A stretch of DNA of 64,000 nucleotides from Dasyornis broadbenti (lineage: Eukaryota; Chordata; Aves; Passeriformes; Dasyornithidae), in NCBI GenBank assembly GCA_013397935.1, contig VZRN01001317.1, forward strand, positions 2,996,266-3,060,265, read 5' to 3'. How positions within the stretch are numbered: position 1 is the stretch's first letter; each line of letters begins with the position of its first letter. Of this stretch, positions 48,501-61,000 are shown piece after piece. The position numbers were made by a program, and so were the translations under genes. Below the pieces are notes generated by a model. That model searched no databases and was not told where the DNA came from. It saw only the letters and a list, made by a program, of their open reading frames with translations.

Positions 48501-49097
48501 ATACATTTCCCACAAGCACCTTGTTTCCTTCTTCTAGCTTACTGATTCCGTTAGCTGTGCCTGCTCAACTTTCAAACTTTTATCTAAATCACTCTGTCCA
48601 TTATTAAACTGAGCTACAAATTAAATACTCCCTGGGCCTTTACCGGGAATTTATTTTTATTCACGCATAATTTAAATTATGACCGTGACATTTTTCTCAG
48701 AATAATTAAGATGTTCCAAACCCACATCCATCCTCACCATTATTTAGGCAGCTCGAGTTACTAATTCCTGGCAAAATATATGGGATTTTGTTGCAGTCTG
48801 GAGACCTATTGCCTAAAGTGACAGGAGAAAAAAAAATTAAAAAATTAAAAGTGACACAAAATCAATTTCATCATTATGTGAGCATATTTTTGACAAACAA
48901 ATAAAAATACAGACTCACTTGAGTCAGAGCTGCCATTGACTCTCCTACCCCTGAAAACGATTATTTTCTTTCAACTTCTTCCCAGAATTTTTCTGCAGCC
49001 ACTGCCTGAAATAGAAGGTTATCTGCAGGAAAGTCTATGAAGTTCAGCTCCTCGGGCGAGACGTCTGCTGTGGGAAGGATGTGTGCTCTAGCTCACA
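45559..49097. other. Unique AT-rich sequence with a perfect palindrome
   Basis: A perfect 16-base palindrome, CATAATTTAAATTATG, lies at 48666-48681 inside an AT-rich block (48600-48790) that may be a conserved element. An A-rich stretch with TAAA units lies at 47029-47050. Near 46362 TTATTCCTGCAG is a good plus-strand acceptor, but the frame after it closes within 17 codons. No gene is called. Confidence 0.45.
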
Positions 49098-49257
49098 TCA
49101 TCCTTCCTCCTCAGAAGTCTTCCTCTCCTCTCCAGGCCTCCTGGGGAGCTCGTGCTGCTCCTCACTCAGCACATTCATTTGGCCATGAATTTCCCTTTGG
49201 ACTGAGGCAGTTTTCTTGCTAAAAATCTCTGAGATTTCAGAATGTCCTTGTTCTGTG
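49098..49257 (-). CDS. Candidate coding exon, unidentified
   Basis: The minus-strand acceptor AAGGTTTTGGCTTCCATCCAG ends at 49258. One base completes a split codon, then the frame reads TEQGHSEISEIFSKKTASVQ and REIHGQMNVLSEEQHELP before TGA at 49098-49100. Codon use is protein-like, with GAG, GAA and AAG frequent, and the first part looks like an amphipathic helix. A donor, GTGCTGA|GTGAGG, would end the exon at 49166 (92 bases, phase 1 end), which lets it join 44829-44883 in phase. If it is not spliced there, this would be a last exon with an acidic tail (KTSEEEG). A plus-strand frame also covers the region but has poorer codon character. No family is recognised. Confidence 0.3.
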
Positions 49258-51560
49258 CTGGATGGAAGCCAAAACCTTTGATGTTTTTTCAGCTAATTAA
49301 AAGACAGACAGCCTGCCCCAGAACAACTATCTTTGATAGAAACATAAATTGATCAAAAGAGATTTCTGTCTGGTAAAGGACAGACTATTTCACAGATAGA
49401 TTTCTTAGATAAGAGACCTACAATCATAGAAGAGCAGCTCTATTGTCATCCGTATGACAGAGAAGTAAGAAAGAATACTTATTTTGTGACTCTCTTTTCA
49501 GTACAAGATCACCAAACAGCCGGTACCCCTTGGCCACCACAAGTTTTCATCCTAATTCCTCTTTGTCTTCAATTAACTGAGTTAGAAAGAGATTATATCT
49601 CCCAAGAGCAATAAAGTGTTGGTGAGGTCAGGACCCTTGCTAACAGAGTTAAACAAATATCATGAGTTTTCGTGCTGTTGGCCCAGCAGCAGAATCAACC
49701 ACCTTCGGTGGAATTCCTCCTCTGAGAGCCATTTCACTGCCCTAAGGATACTCATAGAATCTTGTTTGTCAGACAGATCATAGAGCACAAAATTAAACCC
49801 AGAGAAGCCTGGAGGGAAACTCCAAAGTTTGATAAAAATTTAGAGGGATGAAGCACAAAACCCGAGTTGGTTGGCTCCATAGTATATACGTGATGGGGCA
49901 GATTTGTGAAAAGCAAATGAAGCCTTGCTGCTATTCAGATCTACTACCCAGCCATGAGGAAATGGTGAGAATCGTGCTTGGGAGCTGCCAGATTAGTGTA
50001 CTGATAAAGCCAAATGTGGCCATCTCTTATTGCACTATCAGCTGTAAACTAGTTAGAAATAAAACATTACGAACATATCTGGGGCAGTTCCCAACAAAGG
50101 CAGAGGCTGATAGCTCAATGCTCCTGTATTTTATTACGGAGAGGAAAACTGTTTAATTGGCTCATTAATGAACCAATTGAAATTGAAAAGGTGTTTTCTA
50201 TTTAGATGCCAAAATGTGCAGCTTCAGAAATTATGGCAGTGGATGAATCGAGTCAGTGGGAGACACAAGGAGAAGGGCTTTGAGAAAGCCAGGCCGGAGA
50301 TAAAATTTCAAGACGTCATTTCTCCACGAGCACTTGCTCAGTGCTGCTCAGAAAGACTAAAGAAGTTGGGAAGAGGAATGACAACCTCTGACCACATCAC
50401 GAAGCCTTCTCCAAGCGTGCAGTAAAACAACTGTCTGAACCAGGCTCACTCTTCACTTTCCTGAGTCATTGACAGCTGATTATGGGCTGTGGCTTTTCCC
50501 CTGGTGTCCGGGAAATGTGCAGCAAATATTCCAGCTGCAGGAGGGTCGCAGTGAAGGTGTGGGATCCGGGAATGCCATTCTAATCCCTGCTGGGAGCAGA
50601 ACTTGGTGAGGTGTCAGCTTGCTCAAATGCACAAAGGAGAAAGAAGCTAGAGCACTAATGAAAGCACTTTCAAGGACACTTCATTGTGCCAGACAGAGAA
50701 GGATATTGGCAGCCAATTCTCAAACCTGCTTGAAAAAATAGAAGTTCCCTCTGTTTTATCTGAGGAGACCAAGAAAAGCATCAGAGCTAAAAACTACAAT
50801 TATAGGAAATCACCAAATTTTTCTTTCCTTATTTAGGATGATACACTTTGGGGGGATTAGTTTCATCATAACAGGATCTCAAAATATTGTCTCTAATCCA
50901 AGACTTTAATCCAGGCTGCTTGAAATGGAGGCAGTGGGACTAGACCTCTGCAGTGTCCACACAGATATAAACCAAAGACAGTCCAATATATCATGGTACA
51001 GAGCCTTATTATAACAGAGTTTGCATCCATAAAAATCAATTTCTTTCTTTTTTCCTTTCTGTCTTCTCTTGTCTCCATCTTTCTCTACCACAGGCATTTC
51101 TTTAAAACTCTTTTAATTTCAGGTTTTGTAGATATTTATCAGGAGCTTTGAGAGACAGGACAGGTTGATTTCTGTTCCTGCTCTCATGTTAAGGACAAAG
51201 ATTTAACCATAAAGACACTGAGCCATGTTTGTATTGTACTCCATGCTTACATAAGGTAATTATTTTCTAACACAGAATTATCAACGAGCAGGTAAGAGAT
51301 CTGGCCACAACTTTTGCTGTGGCCCCTACTTAAAGAGCTCTTTCTGGGCTGGTTATCAGACAATGACAGATTTGTGAGGGTCTCATTACCCATGTAATAT
51401 TTACATATGCCAATTTTCTTTTCACTCTTGATGCCAATACAGTTAATTTAACCTTAATATACAACAAGCAGAAGGCTTATAAAGTCATCAAGGGGTTTTT
51501 CAGTTGTTTTTTTTTTTTTTATGCGTTAATAAATTAACTAAATAATTTCACAAACTTCAT
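49258..51560. other. Unique sequence, nothing recognised
   Basis: Two adjacent plus-strand frames (49848-50156 and 50168-50425) are open for 102 and 85 codons, but no splice site or recognisable peptide supports them. A T run lies at about 51507-51520. No RNA gene or transposon is seen. Confidence 0.45.
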
Positions 51561-51766
51561 TTATCTAGTTCTCTCTGTGCAGACACTGACTTTCAATTTC
51601 ATCACTCCCAGGAGTGTGTCCAGGTACAACACTTTATGCCTGGCAATCTTAATGCCATTACTCCTGTCCTCAAAGTCACCACGCCAGAACCTTTCATGCT
51701 GTCTCTCCATTTTAACCATGGGGTAAAAATATTTCTCAACTTGTCCCACCTCCAAATATATTTCAG
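51561..51766 (-). CDS. Candidate exon, unidentified (ambiguous strand)
   Basis: On the minus strand the acceptor AAAGGGTTTTCATAG opens a frame of 67 codons that reads EIYLEVGQVEKYFYPMV and then KMERQHERFWRGDFEDRSNG, a charged and protein-like peptide. However, there is no good donor before the stop, and the plus strand has an open frame across the same bases (51636-51851) that also looks passable. The purine/pyrimidine skew of the segment alone can create both. I cannot choose between a real exon and chance, and no family is recognised. Confidence 0.15.
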
Positions 51767-54700
51767 CTATGAAAACCCTTTCACATTAAAGACAAAACAG
51801 ACTCTCTTAAAATTAGTAGCTCCAATGGCTCACAAAGGAATTCTTCTATGAATAAAAACTGCTTGCGTAAGGACATGCAAGATCTGTCCCTTAAACTTTA
51901 CATAAGAACCTGCCAAAAGGGGGTAAAATGAATAGCCAAGTCACATTTATTTCTTTTCTGATTCTGTACAGAACTTGCAGACTTTGCCAGCAAGTGGTCT
52001 TTGTCTCACTCTAAAAAGTACTTTTATAAAAAAAGGACATACTGACAGTATTTTCCTTACAACTTAGTGATCTTTGTATTAAAGCATTGAACCAGGCTGT
52101 TTCATTCTGAAGAACTTCAATTAGTATGTCTAAATCCTCAGGATTTTTCAAGTGAAACTTGTGGATTATGAAAGTATTTTGGACAGAGCCTCAGAAAATT
52201 ATATTTCTATTCAAGCACATTAAATTCATTATGTACTTCAAGCAGATTTAGTTTCCATAAAAGCAAAAATATGTTTTAAAAGTCCATCAAAACTGATGCA
52301 TTATCGTGATATCTGACAAGTATTGGCCAATCAAATCTTTTAGGATATTACATTTTCATATCCAGAAATTGTCCTTTTTTTTTTTTTTGCAACAATCATG
52401 GTAGTAAACAGAGGCATGCTTTTAGATGTATTTACATAATTTGAAGTATAAACAGCATGACTTATTACTATATATTAACTCAACATAAACTTTGGCTGCA
52501 GTGCAATACTCGAAGTGTAACCACAGAGAAATGGTGGATTCCCTCACTCCAGTAAAACACGTGGTTTACACAATTAGGATTTGGAAGACTCAGTCAAATC
52601 TGAATGCAGTAATGATGAACACCGTAACAGCTGTTTTGCAGCTGAGTTAGAAATTTATCTGTGCTGTTACGAGGAACAAATCTGATGATTGTTGAGGTTA
52701 CTGACGCAAGGGAGCTGAATCCAGGCTCTTCGTTGCTTTAGTGAAGAGAATAGAAGCTGCACTATGGTTGCCTTTGCATGTAAACAATGATTTTATTTCG
52801 TATTCAATAAGCTGCTGAACAATAAAGTTCTTCTTTTCTTCCTTGGGTTTTGTGGAAGAAGAAAACAAAGTAAAGGGTGCCTGATTAGTCATGCTTTGCA
52901 GCTTGCAAGACACAGTCCAGCTCACTTGTAATTCCCGTGCTATAGGTGGAGGATACTGGGACTCCAAAGCATTTCCCAGATATCAGAAGCCATTCTCTAA
53001 TTTTTCCCAAGTATTAATTAAGAAATAATTTCATCAGATACGTGAAATAATTTTAGGAGGTCATATGTCAAGCCCCCATAAGATATTTAAGTCAGCTGGA
53101 TGAAATTACAGTAAAACAAATTCTTCTAAATAAAGAAGACAAAGGAAATCCCTTTTAGAATGTGAAAATAACAGTCTAGATCAAAACAATTAATTAATCT
53201 AAATTAAATTAATACAGTCAATGGATTGTTTCTGTGTGAAAAGAACTATCAGCTCAAAAGTTGAATACTCAAATTTTTCTTTCCAACAGAAAGAAAAGAA
53301 GTTTAAAAGAAGTGGAAAAGTTATTTACAGCAGCATGAAAGAGCATCTTGCACTTATCATTAGCTGGTTTTCCCCTGTATTACCTGTTTCTGCTTTTAAG
53401 ATTGAGTCACAGTTGTCACTTGGCTTTCTCAATGAACAATCTATTAAGAATGTTTCATCATGTGCAATACAATAAGCATCCCTTTAGTTTGACTCGTGGG
53501 TTGTCAATGTGCATTTCATTTGCACAATTGTAAGCTCACAGTATATGTTCTCAAAAGGAAAACGAGAAGAAAAAGGGAAAACAAAGTTAAATTCTAACTT
53601 TGCTTGAATTTAGGATGGCTTTGAATCAGTAACTGTGCGGTATTTTAACTGTTTTATTATCTTCTATTGTATTCTAATATCTAATATAGACGTATAGAAT
53701 TACTTTCTGTTAGGTTAGATGCCACACTGAACTCCTAATGTGGCCTTAGCAGCATAACTATTTCAAATTGGTAAAATATGTCTGAATTAGAAACTCTGTT
53801 CCTTAAGTGTGGTAGGGGTGGAGGAGCTGCAGTGAAATGGGTCATACTAAAAATTCTTCTCTTTATCAGTTTCTGCTGATTGGCTCCAAAGCAACTGCCT
53901 CTGAACTAATTATTGAAACTATAAATATTTATAGGATGACCCTAGGAACAAGCTACTGTTACCTCAGAACTTAACCGACTGCTGAACTTATTCCATCCCT
54001 GAGGGGAAGAGTTCTGCCATTTATCTGCATCACCTGCTTGATCTACTACCCAGGATTACACAGAAGGCCTTCAAGCAAAACACTGCAAAGTTCACACACA
54101 CAAGAGCACTTCTGTTTTATGCAAAGTTACCAAATGAGCACCTTGCTCCTTCCATCCCACTAACATTGTGGCTACTGAGCCTGGGCAACACGAATTCTTA
54201 CCTTTTCACTTGCCTTGATCCATTTGTCTCCTAATTCGCACAGCAGACTCTGACACAGTGCCCTGACTCATTGCCCTATAGGATAAATATTTGGTTTTCT
54301 CCACCCCTCCCTAAGAAACATGTGTTTAACGAGATACAGTTTTAAGGTAATGGAAAATCATCTGTAGAGTCAAACTGATTTTTGTAATTAGGCCTAGTGA
54401 AATAATAAGATCCCGTAGTATGATGAAATTATTGTCATTTTACCATGGAGTCTCTTTGAGATGTTATAATAGGCAGCACAGACACTCAGGCTACGTGGCT
54501 TTGTGGGGTGACGCCACCATATTTCATAATACATTTGTGTCCTCAAGACAGAGCCACCCTTGTTCAGCTCCATTTGCCACTTCAACGCTGACACACAAAG
54601 GAAACTTCCTGATTCTGAAAACCTCAGTCACAGCAGACCTTTCTGCTTTCATATCCCTAGAAGAGCTTAGGGATGCTTTCATCCCTTCTAACTTTTAAAA

Positions 54701-57700
54701 AAGACTTCACTTTAACTTTTGTCTGCACCAACAGAAAAACAGACATTTATGAACAGGATCAAGGCACAACAGGGAACCACTGTAACCTAACTTCAAGTCA
54801 CACTTTTGCAGCAAAGTCTTAGAAGCTTAATGCTGAGAATTTCCATCCTTTTGTGAGCTTGAGTCACACCGGGAAAATTTAATGCAGCTTTTGACTGAAA
54901 ACCTGTGCAGGAATTCACCTTACACTCACACCATACAGAGTCTGAACCCAAACCACTTAGGCAGTATGAGCTTTGCCTGGATGAATGCAGACTCAGATCC
55001 ACATATTATTCTCTTTGTTGTTGTAGTAAGAAGACTGGTCCATGCGTATGAAATCTAGCTAAAAAAGAACTCCAGGCTCTAAATTCCTAGAACACTTCAC
55101 AGCTATTAAATATTAACAGTATTAGGATAATCAAATTGCTGTGATGGAGTTAGCCTCTCACAAGAGGGAAAAACAACCTTTTGTTGTCCCTTAGTCATGT
55201 GGAAAATTACCTATAAAACAGAAGTCTTGCCTTTTTCCTGAAAATTTCCCCAGATGTGGACTGTTCCAGACTGGTAAGAATTGAAGTTTCACCAATTCAG
55301 CTGTCAGTGATCACTAAAGAAAGAAATTGTCAGGTAAATGCATGGCCAAAATTACATCTCACCTTCACAGAAAATTATTCTGATAGATTGTTACTTAAGT
55401 CCAAGTCACCATGAAGAATAACATGAATAATAAATCTTATAATTTAAGAAAATAATTTCCATCTATTTCTCACACTAATTATCGGCATTATTAGTCAGCT
55501 CTTCCTTTTATAATATAGACCTATCTACACAAAAATGTAAAGTTGTGGAGAACAATACATTTAAAACTAACATCAGAAGTTACTTGCAAAAAATATTTGA
55601 ATAAAAATTAAGTGGGAGGGAATAAAGGAAGCTCCTAAATAATGAGATGACAACTTCAGCAAAACTATCAGGTATCACTGTATTGCTTCATAAAACAAGT
55701 AATAATATTCGTGCCACTAGAATTAGTTTCTAAACATTAAAACTTTCCATGACCCTCACACAACCCAGGATGAAGGTTGCTCTGCCCAAAGGCTGAAACT
55801 CTTTGGTCCTGGGTTCCCATGATGAGTGCCATGCAGAGCGTTTGACATTTGCTGACTGAACTCATTCTGTCAGCAGCACGGCGGGTATTTCACACTGGAA
55901 TTCTAACTGTACTTCAAGGACAAGTCATCTGATCAAAGGGTACCACAAATCTTCACAGTGGATGACAGACAGGAAATGGTAAAGTCTTATTTATGTGAAT
56001 GACCATTATGAATTTGAGAAGCTTTTCTAAGTCATTTCATCATTACCCACTCACATTTTAAATAACCCCCAATTCCTGGCATTGCAATTATCCTTTAGCT
56101 GCATAATATCATAGCTGAATAGTCTGTGAGAACAGCATGAGCTACCATATACACACAGACACCCATACGTGTGCTTGAAGTGATTTTTTAGCTGAATGAA
56201 GAGCAATGAGACTGAACAGTCAGGGAGGAAAATAAATCTTTTGCAAAATTCTGATCTGTGGATCCAAAGCTTGTGTCCTTGGGAGAGAACATGACACTGA
56301 TCAAGAAAACTGTGGCTGATATGTGTCCTTCAGGTGAACAAGCACGCTGCTTTATTCAGCTATAATAATAAAACACGCACGTGAATAAGAAATATTCTTT
56401 TATTAAGAGGAAAATCGTATGTGAAACATGACTGATTAAAAACCCCACCAGAACCTCAGTAAAAGAGTTCAAGTAAATGAGCATGGCTAGTCAGATGTAA
56501 TACTGTACAAATACATTTATCTGTTAAATATTTTTCTTAGACATTGTTTCTTTACAATTCTGAAACTTGTTTAAGCCAATCAGTGTTATCTGAGGAAAAT
56601 TTCATGAACGTCTGAAAATGGCATTTATACAAACTAAGTAAAACAAAGTAATGGCTTGGAGATCACGACACAAATTTTTGTGTGCATAATATGACCAAAG
56701 CAAAATTACCATGCTTCAAAAACAGATCAATAGTTAGGGAAAGTGTTGAGGTCTTAAGAATTTCTGCCAAGAATGTCATTGACTGAACCATTCAATACAT
56801 CAATGAGAAAGGCATTTTCTACTCATTTTCTTCCTCTCTGGTAGACCCCTCCAAGTAACTAAACTGAAGGAACAGAGTTATTTTTATAGTGGAATACACA
56901 ACAATCTTTACCTAAGATAACACGTGCACCAGTGTAAACAAGCAATTTAGATTATCCAGTCATCATAAAAACAATGTGCTCAGATGAAGTGAAAATATGA
57001 AGATAATTTTTCTGAGTTCTGACCCAAATCTTCTGAATGGCACAGGAAGGATTGCCAGTGTTCTCAATGACAGTTGGATCAGAATAGCAGAAGCTGATAA
57101 AAAAAATACCCTGCCATACATGCCTGGTTTTAGAGAGAGAGCACATCTTTTGCTTGGTAACGTTCCAATGGTACAGCAGGGGGGCAGTGCCCCCTTATGT
57201 TCCTTGTCTTTGCTCTCCTCAGAGTGAGACTGCACCTCAGAGTTCGGCTGAGACCAGGCAGAGTCAAAGCAAAATGGAACAGCTCCAGATGAAATTTATA
57301 AGCAGTCCCACTGGATTATCCCTCTGCCACCATTCTGCAAAGTAATGACCACAGAAATCAGCAGAAGATTTCTTTGTGCTGACTCTTCAGAATTAAGGAT
57401 TTTTAAAAATCTAATCTAATGCTAATCTGAAGACACAAATGCCTCCACTGAAAAAACTCATTGTACAGATGACAGTGGATGGGACAGCAATAATCAGTCC
57501 TTCAGCTTTCACACCTTTTACATTAACTCCAGTCTGGAAGAGATATCATGACTCACTTCCATCTACAAAACCTTGGAAGAGGTAAAGAACCTGTTTAGGA
57601 TAGTCTAGCTATTAGGATGTTTGACAGAATGGCATCAACACTGACTGGTATCAACATCAAGAAAGTTTCTGGTTCACAACAGGACCCAACTGAAGCTGAA

Positions 57701-58000
57701 TCAAGTTAAAGACACACACAAACTGACTGAAAAACAATTGCAATAAACCACATCTAATGGACTGAGTTGAGCTTCTATTAGACCGTTTTTCCCTTGAATA
57801 GTTCCTTTTTCAAACTTAGAACATAATATTTCAGAAAATATCAATATAATTTTGTAACAGAGAAATTCACATAAAGTGTGAAAAGGGATCCAAATATAAA
57901 GGAATAATTTCTTAGACTGTGAGCAGCCACAGTGAAGAACATGTTCATACATCAAAGTCAAGGGGAAAAAAGCACAGCTCAGATACTGAGACTGTGGAGA
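51767..58000. other. Unique AT-rich sequence, weak exon-like signals only
   Basis: A T run lies at 52375-52388. At 54202-54275 the minus strand has an acceptor (AATATTTATCCTATAG), an ATG in good context and a strong donor (GAAAAG|GTAAGAATT), but the frame meets a stop just before that donor. A GC-type donor (CAAG|GCAAGT) would avoid the stop. I do not call it. No transposon, RNA gene or recognised coding sequence is present. Confidence 0.4.
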
Positions 58001-61000
58001 AGAATTAGTGGGAAAAGGCAGGTCTGTGGAAGAGGCAGCTTAGTCTTCAAATCTGCAGGTTGCTAACTCTCATATCGGAGCCCTGTGCCAGATTTGCACA
58101 GCTATAAACAACTGCTGATTAATTTCCATTTCTGAATACATTACAAGCCAGGCAGGTTGAGAAGGGTACCTTTCAAGTTTACCCTACAAATAAGGAACCA
58201 TGTTTTTGTACCATTCTCACATCTTCCTTTTCATCTTTGTTGTTCCTCATGTTTCTGTAGTTATTTTCATCTTTCTCCCATTATAGCTGTTTAATGCTAA
58301 TGAGACAACACTTGATCCAACCCTAAGTACATCAATGCGCTTTTTTTTGTGTGAATATCAAATGCCTGCACACACACTACAGAAAGCCATGGCCCAGGTA
58401 ACTATGAAAAGACACTTACTTCTTTGATAGTAAAGGTGACTTACATTTTTTTTGCTATTTGTCACCCCAGAAAAGCACGGTGAGAAAGGAGAAAGAAGGT
58501 TACAGGGTCCCAGAGCAAATTCTTTTCTTCCAGAATGACTAAGCCGGGTGGGAAGGAAAGGATATAAACACTGAATGGAAGATGCTCACTATCTGGGTAT
58601 AAATACCTGGACTCGTAGGCAGACAGTGCACGGCTGTGTATGTGGCATAACTACTATCTGCATTTAATTCGGAGTCATTTGAGGTCAATGGAAAAAGTCT
58701 TGTCGAATTTTCCAGCATTCAGAGAAAGCTGTGATTCTGGAAGGAACCACAGTGCCACTGTTAGCACGTTTTACATGATAGGTTCATGGGAGGAGCGCAC
58801 ATATTATGTAAAACACCTGTCAAAAGCTGACAACTGAAGTCATAGCAACACATGGCACGGCCTGAGCCAGTTCACAGAGAAAACAACAAACTCACACTTT
58901 TGCTGGAGCTGAGGGCTTTCCAATGAGACTTTGGTTAGATCCCTGAATTGGATCTGTAACTTACAGGGACGAATATTCTTCTGAGCAAGAGTGGAACACC
59001 TCGATGTGATGATGAGCTTACAAGATTCGCTTACGGTAAAAGCCCAAAGACAATTTGAGTCCATGAAATAATCTTGATTCACGATAGTAGCGCTCAATGA
59101 CTGACTTATTAAAGTTTGGTATTCCAATTACAACCGTATAAAATACTTAATCTTCAGCCTCAGCCAGCTCAACAGTAGAATTGCTTTCAACTTGACCCGA
59201 CTTCCTGAATTAGCATTGGCCTGCTTCATATACTTTTAATATCTGCAGACTATTCACTTGCACTGGAGAGGAACAGTCTTGGCTGACTGGCTTATCCTGA
59301 AATGTTCCGAACCTGCCATGCATTTAGAGTTCAAATTAAGGTCATTTGAGAAGCTCACTTGAGAAGCTCACAAGCTACTTTGGCCCTCACTTGGTTAACT
59401 CAGTGTCTGGACACAGGAAACTGAGCTTAATGATATGTCTTTAGGTATTTCTCATACTGGTGTATGAAATGATGCGTAAAAACATAGTGCATAATTTTTC
59501 ATTTATAATACATTTATATATTGTTATCTATCAGGTCAAAGCACTAAACTCAGGCCAAATAAATCTGTATTGTAGAGTTGTGAACAGGGGGGAATGTTCT
59601 TTCAGCCTCCAGGATGCAGAGATCTTAAGAAATTGACTGAACTTATTTTCTGAACTGTTTTGATTTTTTCCCCCCTCAGCATGAGTCACGAAGAGGTCAG
59701 TTTTTTAATAGCATGCAAAGGAACAAAAAGTATTATCCACAGCAGCCAGAAGAGATGGCCAGAAACACAAACTGGAGCTTGCTGAAAACTCTCTACCAGA
59801 AATGCTTCAGTTCACCAGCAGGACATTAAGAGCAGAAACCCTGAGGAGATAACCAGCACCAAACACTCTGCAGTGCACAGCTACGTTCCTCTGGCCCCAA
59901 GAACCTCCCCTTTTCCCCAGCTGTCTGGAGTCATCGTTCTGGCTGATACTAAGGACTGCAAGTGCTTTCCAGAAGAACACTGTCAAATTTGATTCGTGAA
60001 TCAGATGGTAGCGAATTAAATGCAGAAGTATCATATCACACCAAGGACATTAAATCACAATCAATTAAGTTTGGCTTCCCATTGTTGTTTGTTTAATTCT
60101 GAAATATGACATGCAGGCTGAACACCAATGGATCCTCTGTCATCTATGCTTTACAAAGCCAAACATGGAAAAATCTCACTCTGCTTCCTGTCAACAGAAA
60201 TTTCATGATCTAGTTTCCAAACGCTTTCAAATTTATAGAATTCATTTAGTTGGGGAAAACCTACTTAGTTCACAGAACCCTATACAGGCATATAGCTGGG
60301 AAACTTCCACTTCCAAATTATAGACTACCACGCATATGAGAAAAATGACTAACGTTTTACTCAGATTCTTGTGAAATAGTCATCTCCTCGAAATGTCACA
60401 CCAAGGATGAGAACACACAGCCATCACAATTTCCCCCCCAAGTCTATTACGAGTATCAACTTGATCGTGACTTCTCTGAAATAAATGAAAGCCACCCTCC
60501 ATAATATCGTGTTCAAAGAATCCAGCTTGTCAGAACCACAGACATTTTCAAGTGCACAAGCTGTCAGGTCTCCTAGCAAGCCACAAGAGTGTTCAAGGAG
60601 GAAATCATACAGGCCAGATCACCGGGACAAAAATCCATGGACGTTTTTGTCATCATTTGCTATCATCTTTCGGTCAGCCCCTGCTCTGAGCTGCCTTGGG
60701 AGGGAATCTCTCTCATTCACCCATCTTTTGGGTCTGTCATAACCCCAGGGGGATTTATCTCACCGTATAAGAAATTAAATTTGGCAGTATATGTTCTTCA
60801 TGCCTCCCCCAATATTTCACAGCTCTACTGACTGCTCATTTATTACATTCTTTGACTTACTTACAGAGTTTCATTGTGGTTTTACTTATCTCTCAACACT
60901 GAACAAATAAATTTTCACCAGCATCTGGTGGGTGAGGGGGAAGGGAATGAAATATAGTCGCTTTTATTGCCTGTACATGTATTTTTCTGGTACCAATCAA

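Noticed and set aside
49848..50425. Two consecutive plus-strand frames (102 and 85 codons)
   Set aside because: Separated by stops, no splice sites, no recognisable domain.
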